Assembly (NCBI GenBank): GCA_900116395.1
Contig: FPAN01000004.1
Span: forward strand, 1 to 64,000
Direction: 5' to 3'
Source: Lachnospiraceae bacterium XBD2001
Lineage (GTDB): Bacteria; Bacillota; Clostridia; Lachnospirales; Lachnospiraceae
Length of the DNA: 64,000 nt
Each line of letters opens with the position of its first letter. The stretch's first letter is position 1. The notes under the pieces were generated by a model, which had not been told where the DNA came from, did not search any database, and was given only the letters and a program-made list of their open reading frames with translations. Positions 19,163 to 27,150 of the stretch are shown in pieces. Made by a program: the position numbers and the translations under genes.

Positions 19163-19264
19163 TCAAATATCTATCAGACTACTATATAACTCATTATTTC
19201 TATTCTTTTCTACTTCATCCATTAAATCTTTTATTAGATTGTAAATATCCATAACCGCCGACAT
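19163..19264 (-). CDS. Short ORF, 33 residues, probably truncated
   Basis: An ATG at 19264 has a strong AAGGAG 7 bases upstream and encodes 33 residues that begin MSAVMDIYNLIKDLMDEVEK and end in SLIDI. The amphipathic helix pattern resembles the N terminus of longer small coiled-coil proteins found in mobile elements, which normally continue with a Q-x2-I-x-D-L-x-E-E-N section. Here TGA ends it early. It is either a real micro-protein or the decayed head of such a gene. The island context favours decay. Confidence 0.4.
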   Translation of the reverse strand: MSAVMDIYNLIKDLMDEVEKNRNNELYSSLIDI

Positions 19265-19317
19265 AGCAATTCTCCTTCCTGTATATTCATTTGTGTTTTT
19301 TCAATCCTCAAGAAGTG

Positions 19318-19560
19318 CTATTTTATAACCACCCACACGCCATCTCTCTTAGAACCAACTCGCTCAATTTTTCTTTTTTTCTGTAGGCTAGCAAATGCTC
19401 GTTCAATCGTTCTTTTTGTTACGCCGACTTCGCTCGCCATTTCTTCTGCAGTCTTGTCTGGAGTTTCAAGCAATAATCCCAGAACAGCTTTTTCCGTTTT
19501 ATTTAAACCGACATTCAAACCGACATTTCAAACCGACATTTCAACAATTCCTACTGTCAT
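19318..19560 (-). pseudogene. C-terminal remnant of an AlbA_2/AAA_4-type ATP-binding protein (winged helix)
   Basis: The last 66 codons (19318-19518) encode a winged-helix DNA-binding domain with DKTAEEMASEVGVTKRTIER and IERVGSKRDGVW. This domain is normally the C terminus of AlbA_2-type ATP-binding proteins, where it follows repeated N-V-G linkers. Upstream there are three copies of the 12-base linker repeat GTCGGTTTGAAT, but one has an extra A that shifts the frame and creates a TGA. The rest of the gene is missing, so I read it as a pseudogene. A short functional wHTH protein is the alternative. Confidence 0.65.
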
Positions 19561-19653
19561 TTCCTTGTCAGCTTTTATTTTTTCCAAATTGTGCTGACAC
19601 TGTCGGCGTGATCTACGATATATTTTTATAAGCTAACTTCATCTTACTTACTC

Positions 19654-19682
19654 TTGACACAAATTCCATAGAAAACTATAAT
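19654..19682 (+). promoter_or_regulatory. Perfect consensus sigma-A promoter of predicted small RNA
   Basis: TTGACA (19654-19659), a 17-bp spacer and TATAAT (19677-19682) match the consensus exactly. The predicted start is A19689. No coding sequence follows; a terminator comes within 72 bases. Confidence 0.9.
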
Positions 19683-19688
19683 TTAAAT

Positions 19689-19760
19689 ACTTGTTTGGAG
19701 GGTATTCATATCCTCAAATATGTCCCCTTGAGTGTTGGTAGCGCTCAAGGGGATTTTTTT
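19689..19760 (+). ncRNA. Predicted small RNA of about 72 nt
   Basis: A consensus promoter is followed after 72 bases by an intrinsic terminator (CCCCTTGAG 19724-19732, CTCAAGGGG 19744-19752, then seven T). The transcript has no start codon with a ribosome site. Its first 31 nt (19689-19719) recur at 21136-21166 with 27 identities, all four differences being transitions. A GAGG/CCTC hairpin forms in this part. The second copy lies antisense in the leader of the DUF4417-toxin operon, so the RNA could pair with that leader. The T tract overlaps the stop codon of the convergent 92-residue gene. I do not recognise a known RNA family. Confidence 0.7.
19724..19760 (+). terminator. Intrinsic terminator of the predicted small RNA
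   Basis: A nine-base-pair GC-rich stem (CCCCTTGAG/CTCAAGGGG) with loop TGTTGGTAGCG is followed by ATTTTTTT. Confidence 0.9.
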
Positions 19761-20037
19761 ATTCGTCCACCCATTCTATTTCCTTTTCACATTCCCAGAA
19801 AGATTTTCCATCAAACAATGGTTCTTTTAGAAAAGCATCCAAACTCGCAGGACGATCTAATCCTTTTACACTCCATAAAACGGATGCTTCTGGTTCCCAC
19901 TGCTGTAATTCAAAATAATACGTTCCATCATCAAGATTATATCCTTGCGAAAAATACTTTTTTCCATGATAGACATATATAACCTCTTCACCATCCAAGA
20001 GTTTTTCAACAAACTCATCAATATTTCCATTAATCAT
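19759..20037 (-). CDS. Small acidic protein, putative partner/immunity protein of the upstream toxin-like protein
   Basis: The 92-residue acidic protein overlaps the preceding gene by ATGA, so the two are translationally coupled. It has the layout DEFVEKLLDGEEVIYVYHGKKYF, a central WEPEAS region and a C-terminal FDGKSFWECEKEIEWVD. Similar small proteins follow phage-type toxin domains in Clostridia mobile elements. An antitoxin or immunity role is inferred from order, size and charge, not from a characterised homologue. Confidence 0.65.
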   Translation of the reverse strand: MINGNIDEFVEKLLDGEEVIYVYHGKKYFSQGYNLDDGTYYFELQQWEPEASVLWSVKGLDRPASLDAFLKEPLFDGKSFWECEKEIEWVDE

Positions 20038-20456
20038 AGTTCAGCTCCTTTGAAAAACCTTTTATATTGCTTGTAAAGCTTCGAATTTTTGTGCATCCGA
20101 ATCGTTGTACGTTCAAAGTTAGGTGTCCTACTCTGGCTAAATTCTTTTCCATAGACATGATAGTGCAAGACTTTGTCTAAGCCTTTTCCAACCTTTGGCT
20201 CTCGGTGATACGCAATTTCAATTCTGAGATTGTGATCCTTATCATAAATACGCATAGTATTAAATGTTCCGTCTTGATTCATTTTAAGATAAGCAAAACT
20301 TGAATGTGATGATTCTGGAAGGCCATGCTTACCAGATCCTTCTACTCCTTTTAATACTTTGACACCATTAAACTTTCCACCTGCAAAAAATGAAGTGTCT
20401 GTTTCATAAACATAAGGCACCGGATTTCCTGCAGCAAATGTACCTCTACCACCCAT
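20034..20456 (-). CDS. Phage-derived toxin-like domain protein (polymorphic toxin type)
   Basis: The 140-residue basic protein begins MGGRGTFAAG, a start common in domains cut out of phage head-morphogenesis or polymorphic toxins. Its core has SSFAYLKMNQDGTFNTMRIY, IEIAYHREP and VLHYHVYG; the paired histidines are typical of such putative nuclease domains. Activity is inference. It starts inside the stop of the DUF4417 gene (TAATG) and overlaps the following acidic partner gene, a compact three-gene unit consistent with a toxin and its antidote. Confidence 0.65.
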   Translation of the reverse strand: MGGRGTFAAGNPVPYVYETDTSFFAGGKFNGVKVLKGVEGSGKHGLPESSHSSFAYLKMNQDGTFNTMRIYDKDHNLRIEIAYHREPKVGKGLDKVLHYHVYGKEFSQSRTPNFERTTIRMHKNSKLYKQYKRFFKGAEL

Positions 20457-21077
20457 TAGCGCACCACCTTTCTGGACTTCTGATAATCCACAACTACAAG
20501 ATTACCATCCATTTCATCGAAAGGGTCGCCTAAACAAATGATTGCATCCGGTTCAATTCTTTCAAGCATATAGTTATATCCACGCAAAAAATCTCGCTTG
20601 TTACGTTTACAGCCAATCATCCCAATTGCCACAATACAATGCTTTTCAATGGCATCAAAGCAATACTCATAGCTACGCGCAGAGCCCCAGCTAACCGTTG
20701 GGATTACTATTTTCCCGGCATCCTGCCATTTTGCCGCTACCCAACGAGCCTTGCCTACCGATTCAATCTGTCGCCATGGATTCATTTCTGAATAAAGTGA
20801 AAAATCTGGACTTAACAAAAATCTATACTTGCCATATCTTTCCAATGCTTTTTCCGGATGATTATATGTATTTTCAAATCGATAATCGTCTACAAAGAAA
20901 TGTACACCTTTATGCAAATTCTTTGTATCTTTACTGCTGACATCAGCACAGGAAATCAATTCAATATCATTTAAATTTAATTCCTGCTTGCGGACAATGG
21001 GAAATCCCCACTTTCCTTCTACTTCAAATTCATTCCGCAAAAATAGCGGATCATTTCTAAAAGATTTTACTTGTCAT
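20456..21077 (-). CDS. DUF4417 protein, apparently frameshifted near its start
   Basis: The frame 20456-21040 (194 residues from a TTG without ribosome site) matches DUF4417: FLLSPDFSLYSEMNPW, WQDAGKIVIPTVSWGS and the late ICLGDPF. DUF4417 proteins occur in phages and mobile elements; their function is unknown. A better start is ATG at 21077, which has AAGGAGG 11 bases upstream and reads MTSKIF before a stop. Removing one T from the four-T run (21059-21062 on the plus strand) joins it in frame to RNDPLFLRNEFEVEG. This is a recent frameshift, programmed slippage or a sequencing error. Confidence 0.7.
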
Positions 21078-21118
21078 AACTATCAGGGCCTCCTTGGTCC
21101 CATACAAAATTTGTATGA

Positions 21119-21166
21119 GAATACGAAAGCCTTTAACTTGTTTGGAGGGCATTCGTATCCCCAGAT
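21119..21166 (-). promoter_or_regulatory. Leader hairpin of the DUF4417-toxin operon, complementary to the small RNA
   Basis: On the minus strand GGATACGAATGCC (21160-21148) pairs with GGCTTTCGTATTC (21131-21119) at 12 of 13 positions including one G-U. That pair would be A-C on the other strand, so the minus-strand RNA is the folded form. The 16-base loop CTCCAAACAAGTTAAA starts with a perfect complement of the first 12 bases of the small RNA at 19689. The extended element 21136-21166 pairs with that RNA over 31 bases with two mismatches when G-U is allowed. Confidence 0.55.
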
Positions 21167-21276
21167 GATTAGAGAAATGTGCTATTGGTAGTAGCTCACT
21201 TCTAGTTACAATTGATGCTACAATTAACTCGCCTCCTTTTCTATACATACGCCCTGTAGCTATGCACGTACTCTTT

Positions 21277-21870
21277 TTATTCATCAAGGGTTTCAATAAT
21301 GTTACCCTGGAATGTTTCTAATATAACAGGTTCTAAGTGATCGATAAAAGGCACTTCATAATCAAACAAATCCATACCATACTTATTACGTCGACTCACA
21401 ATATTGGAGTATGCATTCATTGCCGCCTCCATACTCATCCCGCAAAAGGATACGATTTCATTCGGTGAATCGAAGCCCTTTTGCATAAGATATGGTGTTG
21501 GCCCCATAAAATGACGTGCAAAATAATCTGCCAAATCGTCATCATCATCATTTTCATCATTAAAGACGTAATGCTTTAACTCATGAAATATAGTTAGCCG
21601 AATAGCACCTTTTGAGCCAAATCGGTCATTATAGTATATGGTAGGCGGCTGTTCCTTTGACTCTTTAACAAAGAATCCCATTTCCGACTTCTTTTTCAGA
21701 AGTTTTCTTCCTTCTCGTGGATACGCAGAATAAGGAACCAGTGCAACGCCAAGCTTATTACAAGCCTCCACCTCATCTACTGGAAATGATTTTATATCGT
21801 AATCTTGATAAATTTCATAAATCACTTTATCTATTTCATCATATACACTGCCAGCTCTATACATTTCCAT
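21277..21870 (-). CDS. ImmA/IrrE-family metalloprotease
   Basis: The 197-residue protein has the zinc protease motif HELKH near residue 101, with the downstream acidic helix DDLADYFARHFMGP. This is the hallmark of ImmA/IrrE peptidases, which inactivate a cognate XRE repressor by cleavage, as in ICEBs1. It overlaps the end of the XRE repressor gene by 14 bp, the standard arrangement. It probably controls induction of this island or of a related element. An aspartate run (DENDDDDD) in the loop before the second helix is unusual. Confidence 0.9.
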   Translation of the reverse strand: MEMYRAGSVYDEIDKVIYEIYQDYDIKSFPVDEVEACNKLGVALVPYSAYPREGRKLLKKKSEMGFFVKESKEQPPTIYYNDRFGSKGAIRLTIFHELKHYVFNDENDDDDDLADYFARHFMGPTPYLMQKGFDSPNEIVSFCGMSMEAAMNAYSNIVSRRNKYGMDLFDYEVPFIDHLEPVILETFQGNIIETLDE

Positions 21871-22174
21871 CCTTTCCGATCAGCAATGCAATAAGCTGAT
21901 TCTTTTCTTCGGCTGTTAATTCACCACCTTTTCTTGCAATCGCCGTAGAAATTGTATTATATGCCGATTCTGTTGTTTCACCTTCATCAAGCAAATACTC
22001 TGTTTCTACCTGCAAAGCCTTTGCAATATTTACTACTACATCCATTCTTGGTTTCTGTCCTGAATGCAAGTATCTTGAAATGGAGCTTTCATTAATACCG
22101 CTTAATTGAGATAACTGCTTTTGATTAATATTCCTCTCATTCATTAAGTTAAGTACCTTTTCATTCCATGCCAT
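21857..22174 (-). CDS. XRE-family transcriptional repressor
   Basis: The ATG at 22174 has AAGGAGG 8 bases upstream and gives 105 residues. The helix-turn-helix is NQKQLSQLSGINESSISRYL, followed by KPRMDVVVNIAKAL, a Cro/CI-type domain. The C-terminal segment (LTAEEKNQLIALLIG) probably mediates dimerisation or contact with the ImmA protease. It is the first gene of the repressor-protease pair, with a promoter carrying a palindromic operator directly upstream. Confidence 0.92.
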   Translation of the reverse strand: MAWNEKVLNLMNERNINQKQLSQLSGINESSISRYLHSGQKPRMDVVVNIAKALQVETEYLLDEGETTESAYNTISTAIARKGGELTAEEKNQLIALLIGKDGNV

Positions 22175-22201
22175 GGCTCCTACCTCCTTTTTACAATTCA
22201 A

Positions 22202-22230
22202 ATTATAAATTGCATTTTTGCAATTGTCAA
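22202..22230 (-). promoter_or_regulatory. Consensus promoter with palindromic operator for the XRE repressor
   Basis: On the minus strand TTGACA (22230-22225) and TATAAT (22207-22202) are separated by exactly 17 bp. The spacer contains the perfect palindrome AATTGCA-TTTT-TGCAATT (22208-22225). Binding there would block polymerase, so autorepression by the XRE protein is the natural reading. Confidence 0.85.
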
Positions 22231-22306
22231 TTCTTTTTCGGGAATTTCATCAAGATATAGTGAGTTACATTCGATTATATAAGAATATATTGTGGAGAGA
22301 GCAAAT

Positions 22307-22412
22307 AACAACCCCACCAGACCGCGTCAAACTACAGCATATCTTCCCTGCTTTTGACACGACCCGATGGGGTTGTTTATTGGTAGCCAAGCACACTTCA
22401 GATCAAGTGTGC
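22307..22412. other. Structured intergenic region between feoB and XRE gene
   Basis: The roughly 330-bp gap contains a long stem AACAACCCCA (22307-22316) with TGGGGTTGTT (22368-22377), an inner stem CGTCAAA with TTTGAC-CG, and a second hairpin AGCACACTT/AAGTGTGCT (22389-22412). Neither strand gives a clear T run after the second hairpin. The first may terminate feoB transcription, or the whole may be a structured RNA or the island boundary. I see no start codon with a ribosome site. Confidence 0.4.
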
Positions 22413-22528
22413 TTTCGCCATATGTAATTGTATGTCACATCTCCAAAATCACTGTTATTTTGTTGCCTTGTCACATTTGCACAAAAACTGCCAGGGTTAA
22501 AAGTGGGTTACAAATCCACCTAAAATTC

Positions 22529-24871
22529 CTAGGCAAAGAACAGTGTTCCCACCAGATATACGACGCCTGCTGCTAACCAAGCCACGGCACACTGCCACAG
22601 CACAACGCAGACGGCCCACTTGGCGCCCATCTCACGCTTGATAGAGGCGATTGCTGCCACACAAGGGGTGTAGAGCAAAGAGAATACCAGCAAGCAGCTT
22701 GCGGTTAAGGTAGACATCGCTGTAGATACGCCGCCTCCGAAGAGTACCTCTAAGACAGAAACCACGCTCTCCTTGGCCATGAATCCGGAGATTAAGGACG
22801 TACAAATCCGCCAATCACCCAATCCAATCGGTGCAAAAATCGGAACCAGCCATCCGGAAATCATCGCCAGAATGCTGTCCTTCTGGTCACTCACCAGGTT
22901 CAAATGGGTATCGAAGCTCTGCAATACCCATACAATCACCGTTGCAAGGAAGATGACCGTAAAGGCTCTGGTCAAAAAGTCCTTGGCCTTCTCCCACAGA
23001 AGCTGTACCACGTTACGGGCACTTGGCAGGCGATAATTCGGAAGTTCCATAACGAACGGAACCGCCTCACCCTTAAATCGTACCTTCTTAAAAAACAGCG
23101 CCGCAAAAATACCCAGCACAATTCCGGTAAAGTATAACAGGGTAATCACAATCCATCCACGCCCCGGGAAAAATGCCGCTACGAAGAAGGTATAGATTGG
23201 CAGCTTCGCGGTACAACTCATAAACGGCGTCAGCAAAATCGTCATCTTACGGTCACGATCACTTGGTAGCGTACGGGTAGACATTACCGCCGGAACCGTA
23301 CATCCGAATCCAATGAGAAGCGGCACAATGCTTCGTCCGGACAAACCGATCCGACGCAACATCTTATCCATAAAAAACGCTACGCGGGCAATATATCCAC
23401 TGTCTTCCAGAATCGACAGGAAGAAAAACATGGTAACGATAATCGGAAGGAAGCTTAACACACTACCGACGCCTTCAAAAATACCGCCAATCACCAGCTC
23501 ATGCACTGTCTCATTCACATCTGCCGCTGTAAGGGCAGCATCTACCACATCGGATAAAGCGCCGATTCCGGTCTCCAACAATCCCTGTAACCATGCACCA
23601 ATCACGTTGAAAGTCAGGAAGAATACCAGTGCCATGACTCCGATAAAAATCGGAATGGCCGTATACTTACCGGTCAGCCAACGATCGATACGCTGACTGC
23701 GAATGTGTTCCTTACTCTCTCTCGGTTTAATCACACACTCATCGCAAACCTTGCGAATAAACGCAAAACGCATGTCTGCCATAGCTGCACTACGGTCCAA
23801 GCCACGTTCTTTTTCCATCTGCTTGGTGATGTGCTCCAAGGTCTCAATTTCATTATCATCCAGCTGTAACCGGGCAATCATCTGCTCATCCTTCTCGATT
23901 GCTTTTGCTGCTGCAAAACGCACCGGAAGGGATGCCCGCTTGGCATGATCCTCGATCAAGTGAATTACCGCATGAATACAACGGTGTACCGCTCCGCCAT
24001 GGTCGTTCTCGTCGCAGAAATCATCTACCTGTGGGCGTTCCTGGTAACGTGCGATGTGCAGGGCATGGGCCACCAACTCGTCGATACCTTCGTTCTTAGC
24101 TGCAGAAATTGGAACCACCGGAACCCCAAGCATCATCTCCATACGATTGATGTCCACGGAACCGCCGTTGCCACGCAGCTCATCCATCATATTCAGTGCC
24201 ACAACCATGGGAACATTCATCTCCAGAAGCTGCATGGTTAGATAGAGATTCCGCTCCATGTTGGTGGCATCTACAATATTAATGATTGCCTTCGGCTTCT
24301 CATTCAACACAAAATCACGACTCACCAGCTCCTCGCTGGAGTATGGGGACATGGAATAGATACCCGGCAAATCCGTAATCAAAGTATTCTCCTTGCCGCG
24401 GATGGCACCGTCCTTGCGGTCCACCGTAACTCCCGGGAAATTGCCTACATGCTGATTGGAACCCGTCAACTGGTTAAACAAGGTGGTCTTACCGCTGTTC
24501 TGGTTACCAACCAAAGCAAAGGTCAGAAGTTCACCCTTAGGAAGGGGATTCCCGCTTCCCTTGGGGTGAAACTTGCCTTCCTCACCAAGACCCGGGTGGG
24601 CAATGTCGTGCTTGGTTTTCTTGTCCGGATTCTGTTCCTGTTGTTTTTCCAACAATGTCGCCTGGATTTGGTCCGCATCCGCAAGACGCAGCGTCAACTC
24701 ATACCCATGGATACGAAGCTCCATCGGATCTCCCATCGGCGCTAAGCGAACTAATGTCACCTCCGCTCCCGGAATCACTCCCATATCCAAAAAATGCTGA
24801 CGAAGGGCACCTTCTCCACCAACTTCATCGATTCTGGCAGTCTGCCCAATTTCCAAATCCTTGATTGTCAT
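22529..24871 (-). CDS. feoB: Ferrous iron transporter, FeoA-FeoB fusion
   Basis: The 780-residue protein fuses a FeoA SH3-like domain (residues 1-75, FLDMGVIPGAEVTLVRLAPM) to FeoB. The FeoB G domain has G1 GNQNSGKTT, the switch region around GNFPGVTVDR, G3 DLPG, and NMMD at the G4 position. The membrane part has gate motifs and C-terminal helices. It imports Fe(II) across the cytoplasmic membrane. It lies 11 bp downstream of the spermidine-synthase-like gene and is probably transcribed with it. No Fur-type operator is evident in that short gap. Confidence 0.94.
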   Translation of the reverse strand: MTIKDLEIGQTARIDEVGGEGALRQHFLDMGVIPGAEVTLVRLAPMGDPMELRIHGYELTLRLADADQIQATLLEKQQEQNPDKKTKHDIAHPGLGEEGKFHPKGSGNPLPKGELLTFALVGNQNSGKTTLFNQLTGSNQHVGNFPGVTVDRKDGAIRGKENTLITDLPGIYSMSPYSSEELVSRDFVLNEKPKAIINIVDATNMERNLYLTMQLLEMNVPMVVALNMMDELRGNGGSVDINRMEMMLGVPVVPISAAKNEGIDELVAHALHIARYQERPQVDDFCDENDHGGAVHRCIHAVIHLIEDHAKRASLPVRFAAAKAIEKDEQMIARLQLDDNEIETLEHITKQMEKERGLDRSAAMADMRFAFIRKVCDECVIKPRESKEHIRSQRIDRWLTGKYTAIPIFIGVMALVFFLTFNVIGAWLQGLLETGIGALSDVVDAALTAADVNETVHELVIGGIFEGVGSVLSFLPIIVTMFFFLSILEDSGYIARVAFFMDKMLRRIGLSGRSIVPLLIGFGCTVPAVMSTRTLPSDRDRKMTILLTPFMSCTAKLPIYTFFVAAFFPGRGWIVITLLYFTGIVLGIFAALFFKKVRFKGEAVPFVMELPNYRLPSARNVVQLLWEKAKDFLTRAFTVIFLATVIVWVLQSFDTHLNLVSDQKDSILAMISGWLVPIFAPIGLGDWRICTSLISGFMAKESVVSVLEVLFGGGVSTAMSTLTASCLLVFSLLYTPCVAAIASIKREMGAKWAVCVVLWQCAVAWLAAGVVYLVGTLFFA

Positions 24872-24882
24872 GATCTATACTC

Positions 24883-26499
24883 CTAAAAATTCAATTGCTG
24901 TAATAGCCCGTCTAATCCCTGCTGCTCATAGACGCTCTTGTAATAATACACTTCATCTGCAATTAAGTCATCTATCACTTGCATACCAAGTAATTCTACC
25001 GGTGCTTTGTCATCGGTTAACAGCAAGTCTCCGGCTTCATATACCGTTAGACCCTCTGCCACTTTTCCAAACATCACCCGAAGGTCTGCATCCGTCTCCC
25101 GGGACAGGGCTTCGTCCAAGCGTACATCCATATTCTCATGGTTGGAAGCAAAGAGAATCCGGTTGGTGCTACCAATCACATCTGCCGTCTCAATATATGG
25201 GAAAACAGAACCAATAGTATCGGCTAAGTACGCATTGATATTCCCGGCCTTATCACTACGCATATTCAGGTTTACCACCATCACACCACCGGGATTCAGA
25301 TGATCCTCTACCATTTGGAAGAACTCCTGACTGGACATCTGGAAAGGTATGGTAATGTCCTGGTAGGCATCCACCATAATCACATCATAGGTATCCTCTA
25401 TGGCATTTAAATAAGCTCTTCCATCATAGGTAATTACCGGAACCTCCTCCGGGAATTCAAAGTACTCCGATGCCAGTTCCGTGATTTTTTCATCAATCTC
25501 GACGCCGACGATATCTACATCGTCATAATACCTGCGGCACTGGGTAGCGAAGGTTCCAGTACCGTTGCCAAGCACCAGGATTTTTGTTGGATTTCCAACT
25601 TCTGTCTCGGCCATCGGAAGGGCCGCCATGGCATAGTCATAATACATGCCGGTTGGGCCTTTGTCCTTGCGGTATACGGACTGGGTGCCAAAGAGTACAT
25701 TCGTGGATAATACCACCTGGCTTGGAGTCTCATAGACCTGCAAATAATTATAGATGGACTCTCCTTCGTAGGTCAAATCTGTCTGCCAAAAAGCAAAGCT
25801 TCCGTCATGGCCAAGAATGCAGCAGACAAGAAAAAGCACAATACTAACAGGTACCTTCTTGGCCTTGGAAAAATTTACTTTGGAACTAACGAAATACACG
25901 ATACTCAGGGCTAACAGAATCCCTGCAAAAATCAAAAAGGTAATGGCGGTTCCCACCGCAGGAATACTAACGAAGGTCGGTACAAAGGTTCCGATAATGC
26001 TACCGATCGTGTTGGATGCATTCAGCTTACCAACCACACTTCCGCTGTCGTCCAAAGAATCCACGGAATACTTCACCAGGGATGGTGTGACCGTTCCAAG
26101 TAAGAACAACGGAAATACAAAAATCACCATACAGGCAATAAAGGCTGCAATCACCAGGAAGTTACTGTTTACCGCAAAAATCAATACGGCTGATAATCCG
26201 ATGATGATGTATTTACCAAGCACCGGAATGGCTGCAATCCAGATAGCCGCAATGATGATGCGTCCATAGAGCTTATCCGGATTCGGATCCAAGTCTGCCT
26301 TCCGACCACCGTACAGGTTACCAAGGGCCATGGCAATCATAATGGTTCCGATAATAATAGTCCATACAATCTGGGACGAGCTAAAATACGGCGCCAACAG
26401 ACGACTTGCCCCTAATTCCACCGCCATGACCGACATGCCGGCAAAAAACTCCGTTAAATACAGGTACCATTTGTTTGTGAGTATCTTTCTTTTTTCCAT
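24883..26499 (-). CDS. Membrane-anchored spermidine synthase-like protein
   Basis: The 538-residue protein has about seven membrane helices in the first 230 residues, resembling a transporter half. The C-terminal domain is a polyamine aminopropyltransferase-like Rossmann fold with KILVLGNGTGTFATQ, the VGVEIDEKI acidic loop and DVIMVDAYQD. Such fusions are common in bacteria but their substrate is not settled. The membrane part suggests coupling of polyamine chemistry to the membrane. The following feoAB gene is only 11 bp away. Confidence 0.8.
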   Translation of the reverse strand: MEKRKILTNKWYLYLTEFFAGMSVMAVELGASRLLAPYFSSSQIVWTIIIGTIMIAMALGNLYGGRKADLDPNPDKLYGRIIIAAIWIAAIPVLGKYIIIGLSAVLIFAVNSNFLVIAAFIACMVIFVFPLFLLGTVTPSLVKYSVDSLDDSGSVVGKLNASNTIGSIIGTFVPTFVSIPAVGTAITFLIFAGILLALSIVYFVSSKVNFSKAKKVPVSIVLFLVCCILGHDGSFAFWQTDLTYEGESIYNYLQVYETPSQVVLSTNVLFGTQSVYRKDKGPTGMYYDYAMAALPMAETEVGNPTKILVLGNGTGTFATQCRRYYDDVDIVGVEIDEKITELASEYFEFPEEVPVITYDGRAYLNAIEDTYDVIMVDAYQDITIPFQMSSQEFFQMVEDHLNPGGVMVVNLNMRSDKAGNINAYLADTIGSVFPYIETADVIGSTNRILFASNHENMDVRLDEALSRETDADLRVMFGKVAEGLTVYEAGDLLLTDDKAPVELLGMQVIDDLIADEVYYYKSVYEQQGLDGLLQQLNF

Positions 26500-26625
26500 A
26501 ACTTCTCCTGTCTTCTCCCCAAAGTTTCTTTCCCCATTATACCAAAAATGAACCCCCGGGACGGAGTCAGCGATTCATTTTTTGCGAAGCGAAGAAAAGA
26601 ACAACGTATTTTTGCATGGAACCTA

Positions 26626-26634
26626 TGGTACAAT
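26626..26634 (+). promoter_or_regulatory. Extended -10 promoter of the flavodoxin gene
   Basis: TGG-TACAAT forms an extended -10 element 33 bp upstream of the flavodoxin ATG; the -35 region is weak, as is common for this promoter class. Confidence 0.5.
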
Positions 26635-26666
26635 ACAAATAGAAAATAAAAAGAGGGGGATTTCCT

Positions 26667-27113
26667 ATGAAATCTATTATTATTTGTGCATCCACACACC
26701 ACGGGAACACCCGTAAAGTCGTTGACGCCATTGCCGAGAAGTTCGGTGTAGAAGTGGTTGATTCCACGGTCGTTACAGCCAAGGATTTGTCCGATTATGA
26801 TTTGATTGGATTTGCATCCGGCATTTATGCCGCTAATTTTCATCCAAGCATTCAGCGTTTTGCCGAGAACAATCTTCCTAAGGACAAGAAAATCTTCTAC
26901 ATCATGACCAGCGCAATGGATAAGGATTTTTCCAAGTCCATGTCCGGTTCCATCGCCGGTAAAAATGCAGAGTGCCTAGGTGCATTTAGTTGTAAGGGAT
27001 ACAACACCTTCGGTCCGTTCAAACTGGTTGGCGGCACCGCCAAGGGACGTCCCAACGAGGAAGATCTGGCTGCTGCATGCAAATTCTACGAAGACATCGT
27101 TGCAAAACTATAA
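26667..27113 (+). CDS. Flavodoxin
   Basis: The 148-residue protein has the FMN phosphate-binding loop near the N terminus (CASTHHGNTRKV), a GFASGIYAANFHPS loop contacting the isoalloxazine ring and a typical flavodoxin length. It transfers electrons in the cytoplasm in place of ferredoxin. AGAGGGGG lies upstream of the ATG. It is transcribed alone, convergent with alr, and ends at a strong terminator. Confidence 0.9.
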   Translation: MKSIIICASTHHGNTRKVVDAIAEKFGVEVVDSTVVTAKDLSDYDLIGFASGIYAANFHPSIQRFAENNLPKDKKIFYIMTSAMDKDFSKSMSGSIAGKNAECLGAFSCKGYNTFGPFKLVGGTAKGRPNEEDLAAACKFYEDIVAKL

Positions 27114-27118
27114 AAAAT

Positions 27119-27150
27119 CAGGGTGGTCAAAAGACCACCCTGTTGTTTTT
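27119..27150 (+). terminator. Terminator of the flavodoxin gene
   Basis: CAGGGTGGTC pairs with GACCACCCTG around AAAA and is followed by TTGTTTTT. Confidence 0.9.

Noticed and set aside
19689..19760. Classic type I toxin-antitoxin RNA (RatA-like)
   Set aside because: The convergent gene encodes a 92-residue acidic soluble protein, not a short hydrophobic toxin, and overlap with it is only at the stop codon.
21057..21296. 79-codon ORF on the minus strand between the ImmA and DUF4417 genes
   Set aside because: It overlaps the end of the ImmA gene, resembles no family, and its last codons are better explained as the true start of the frameshifted DUF4417 gene.
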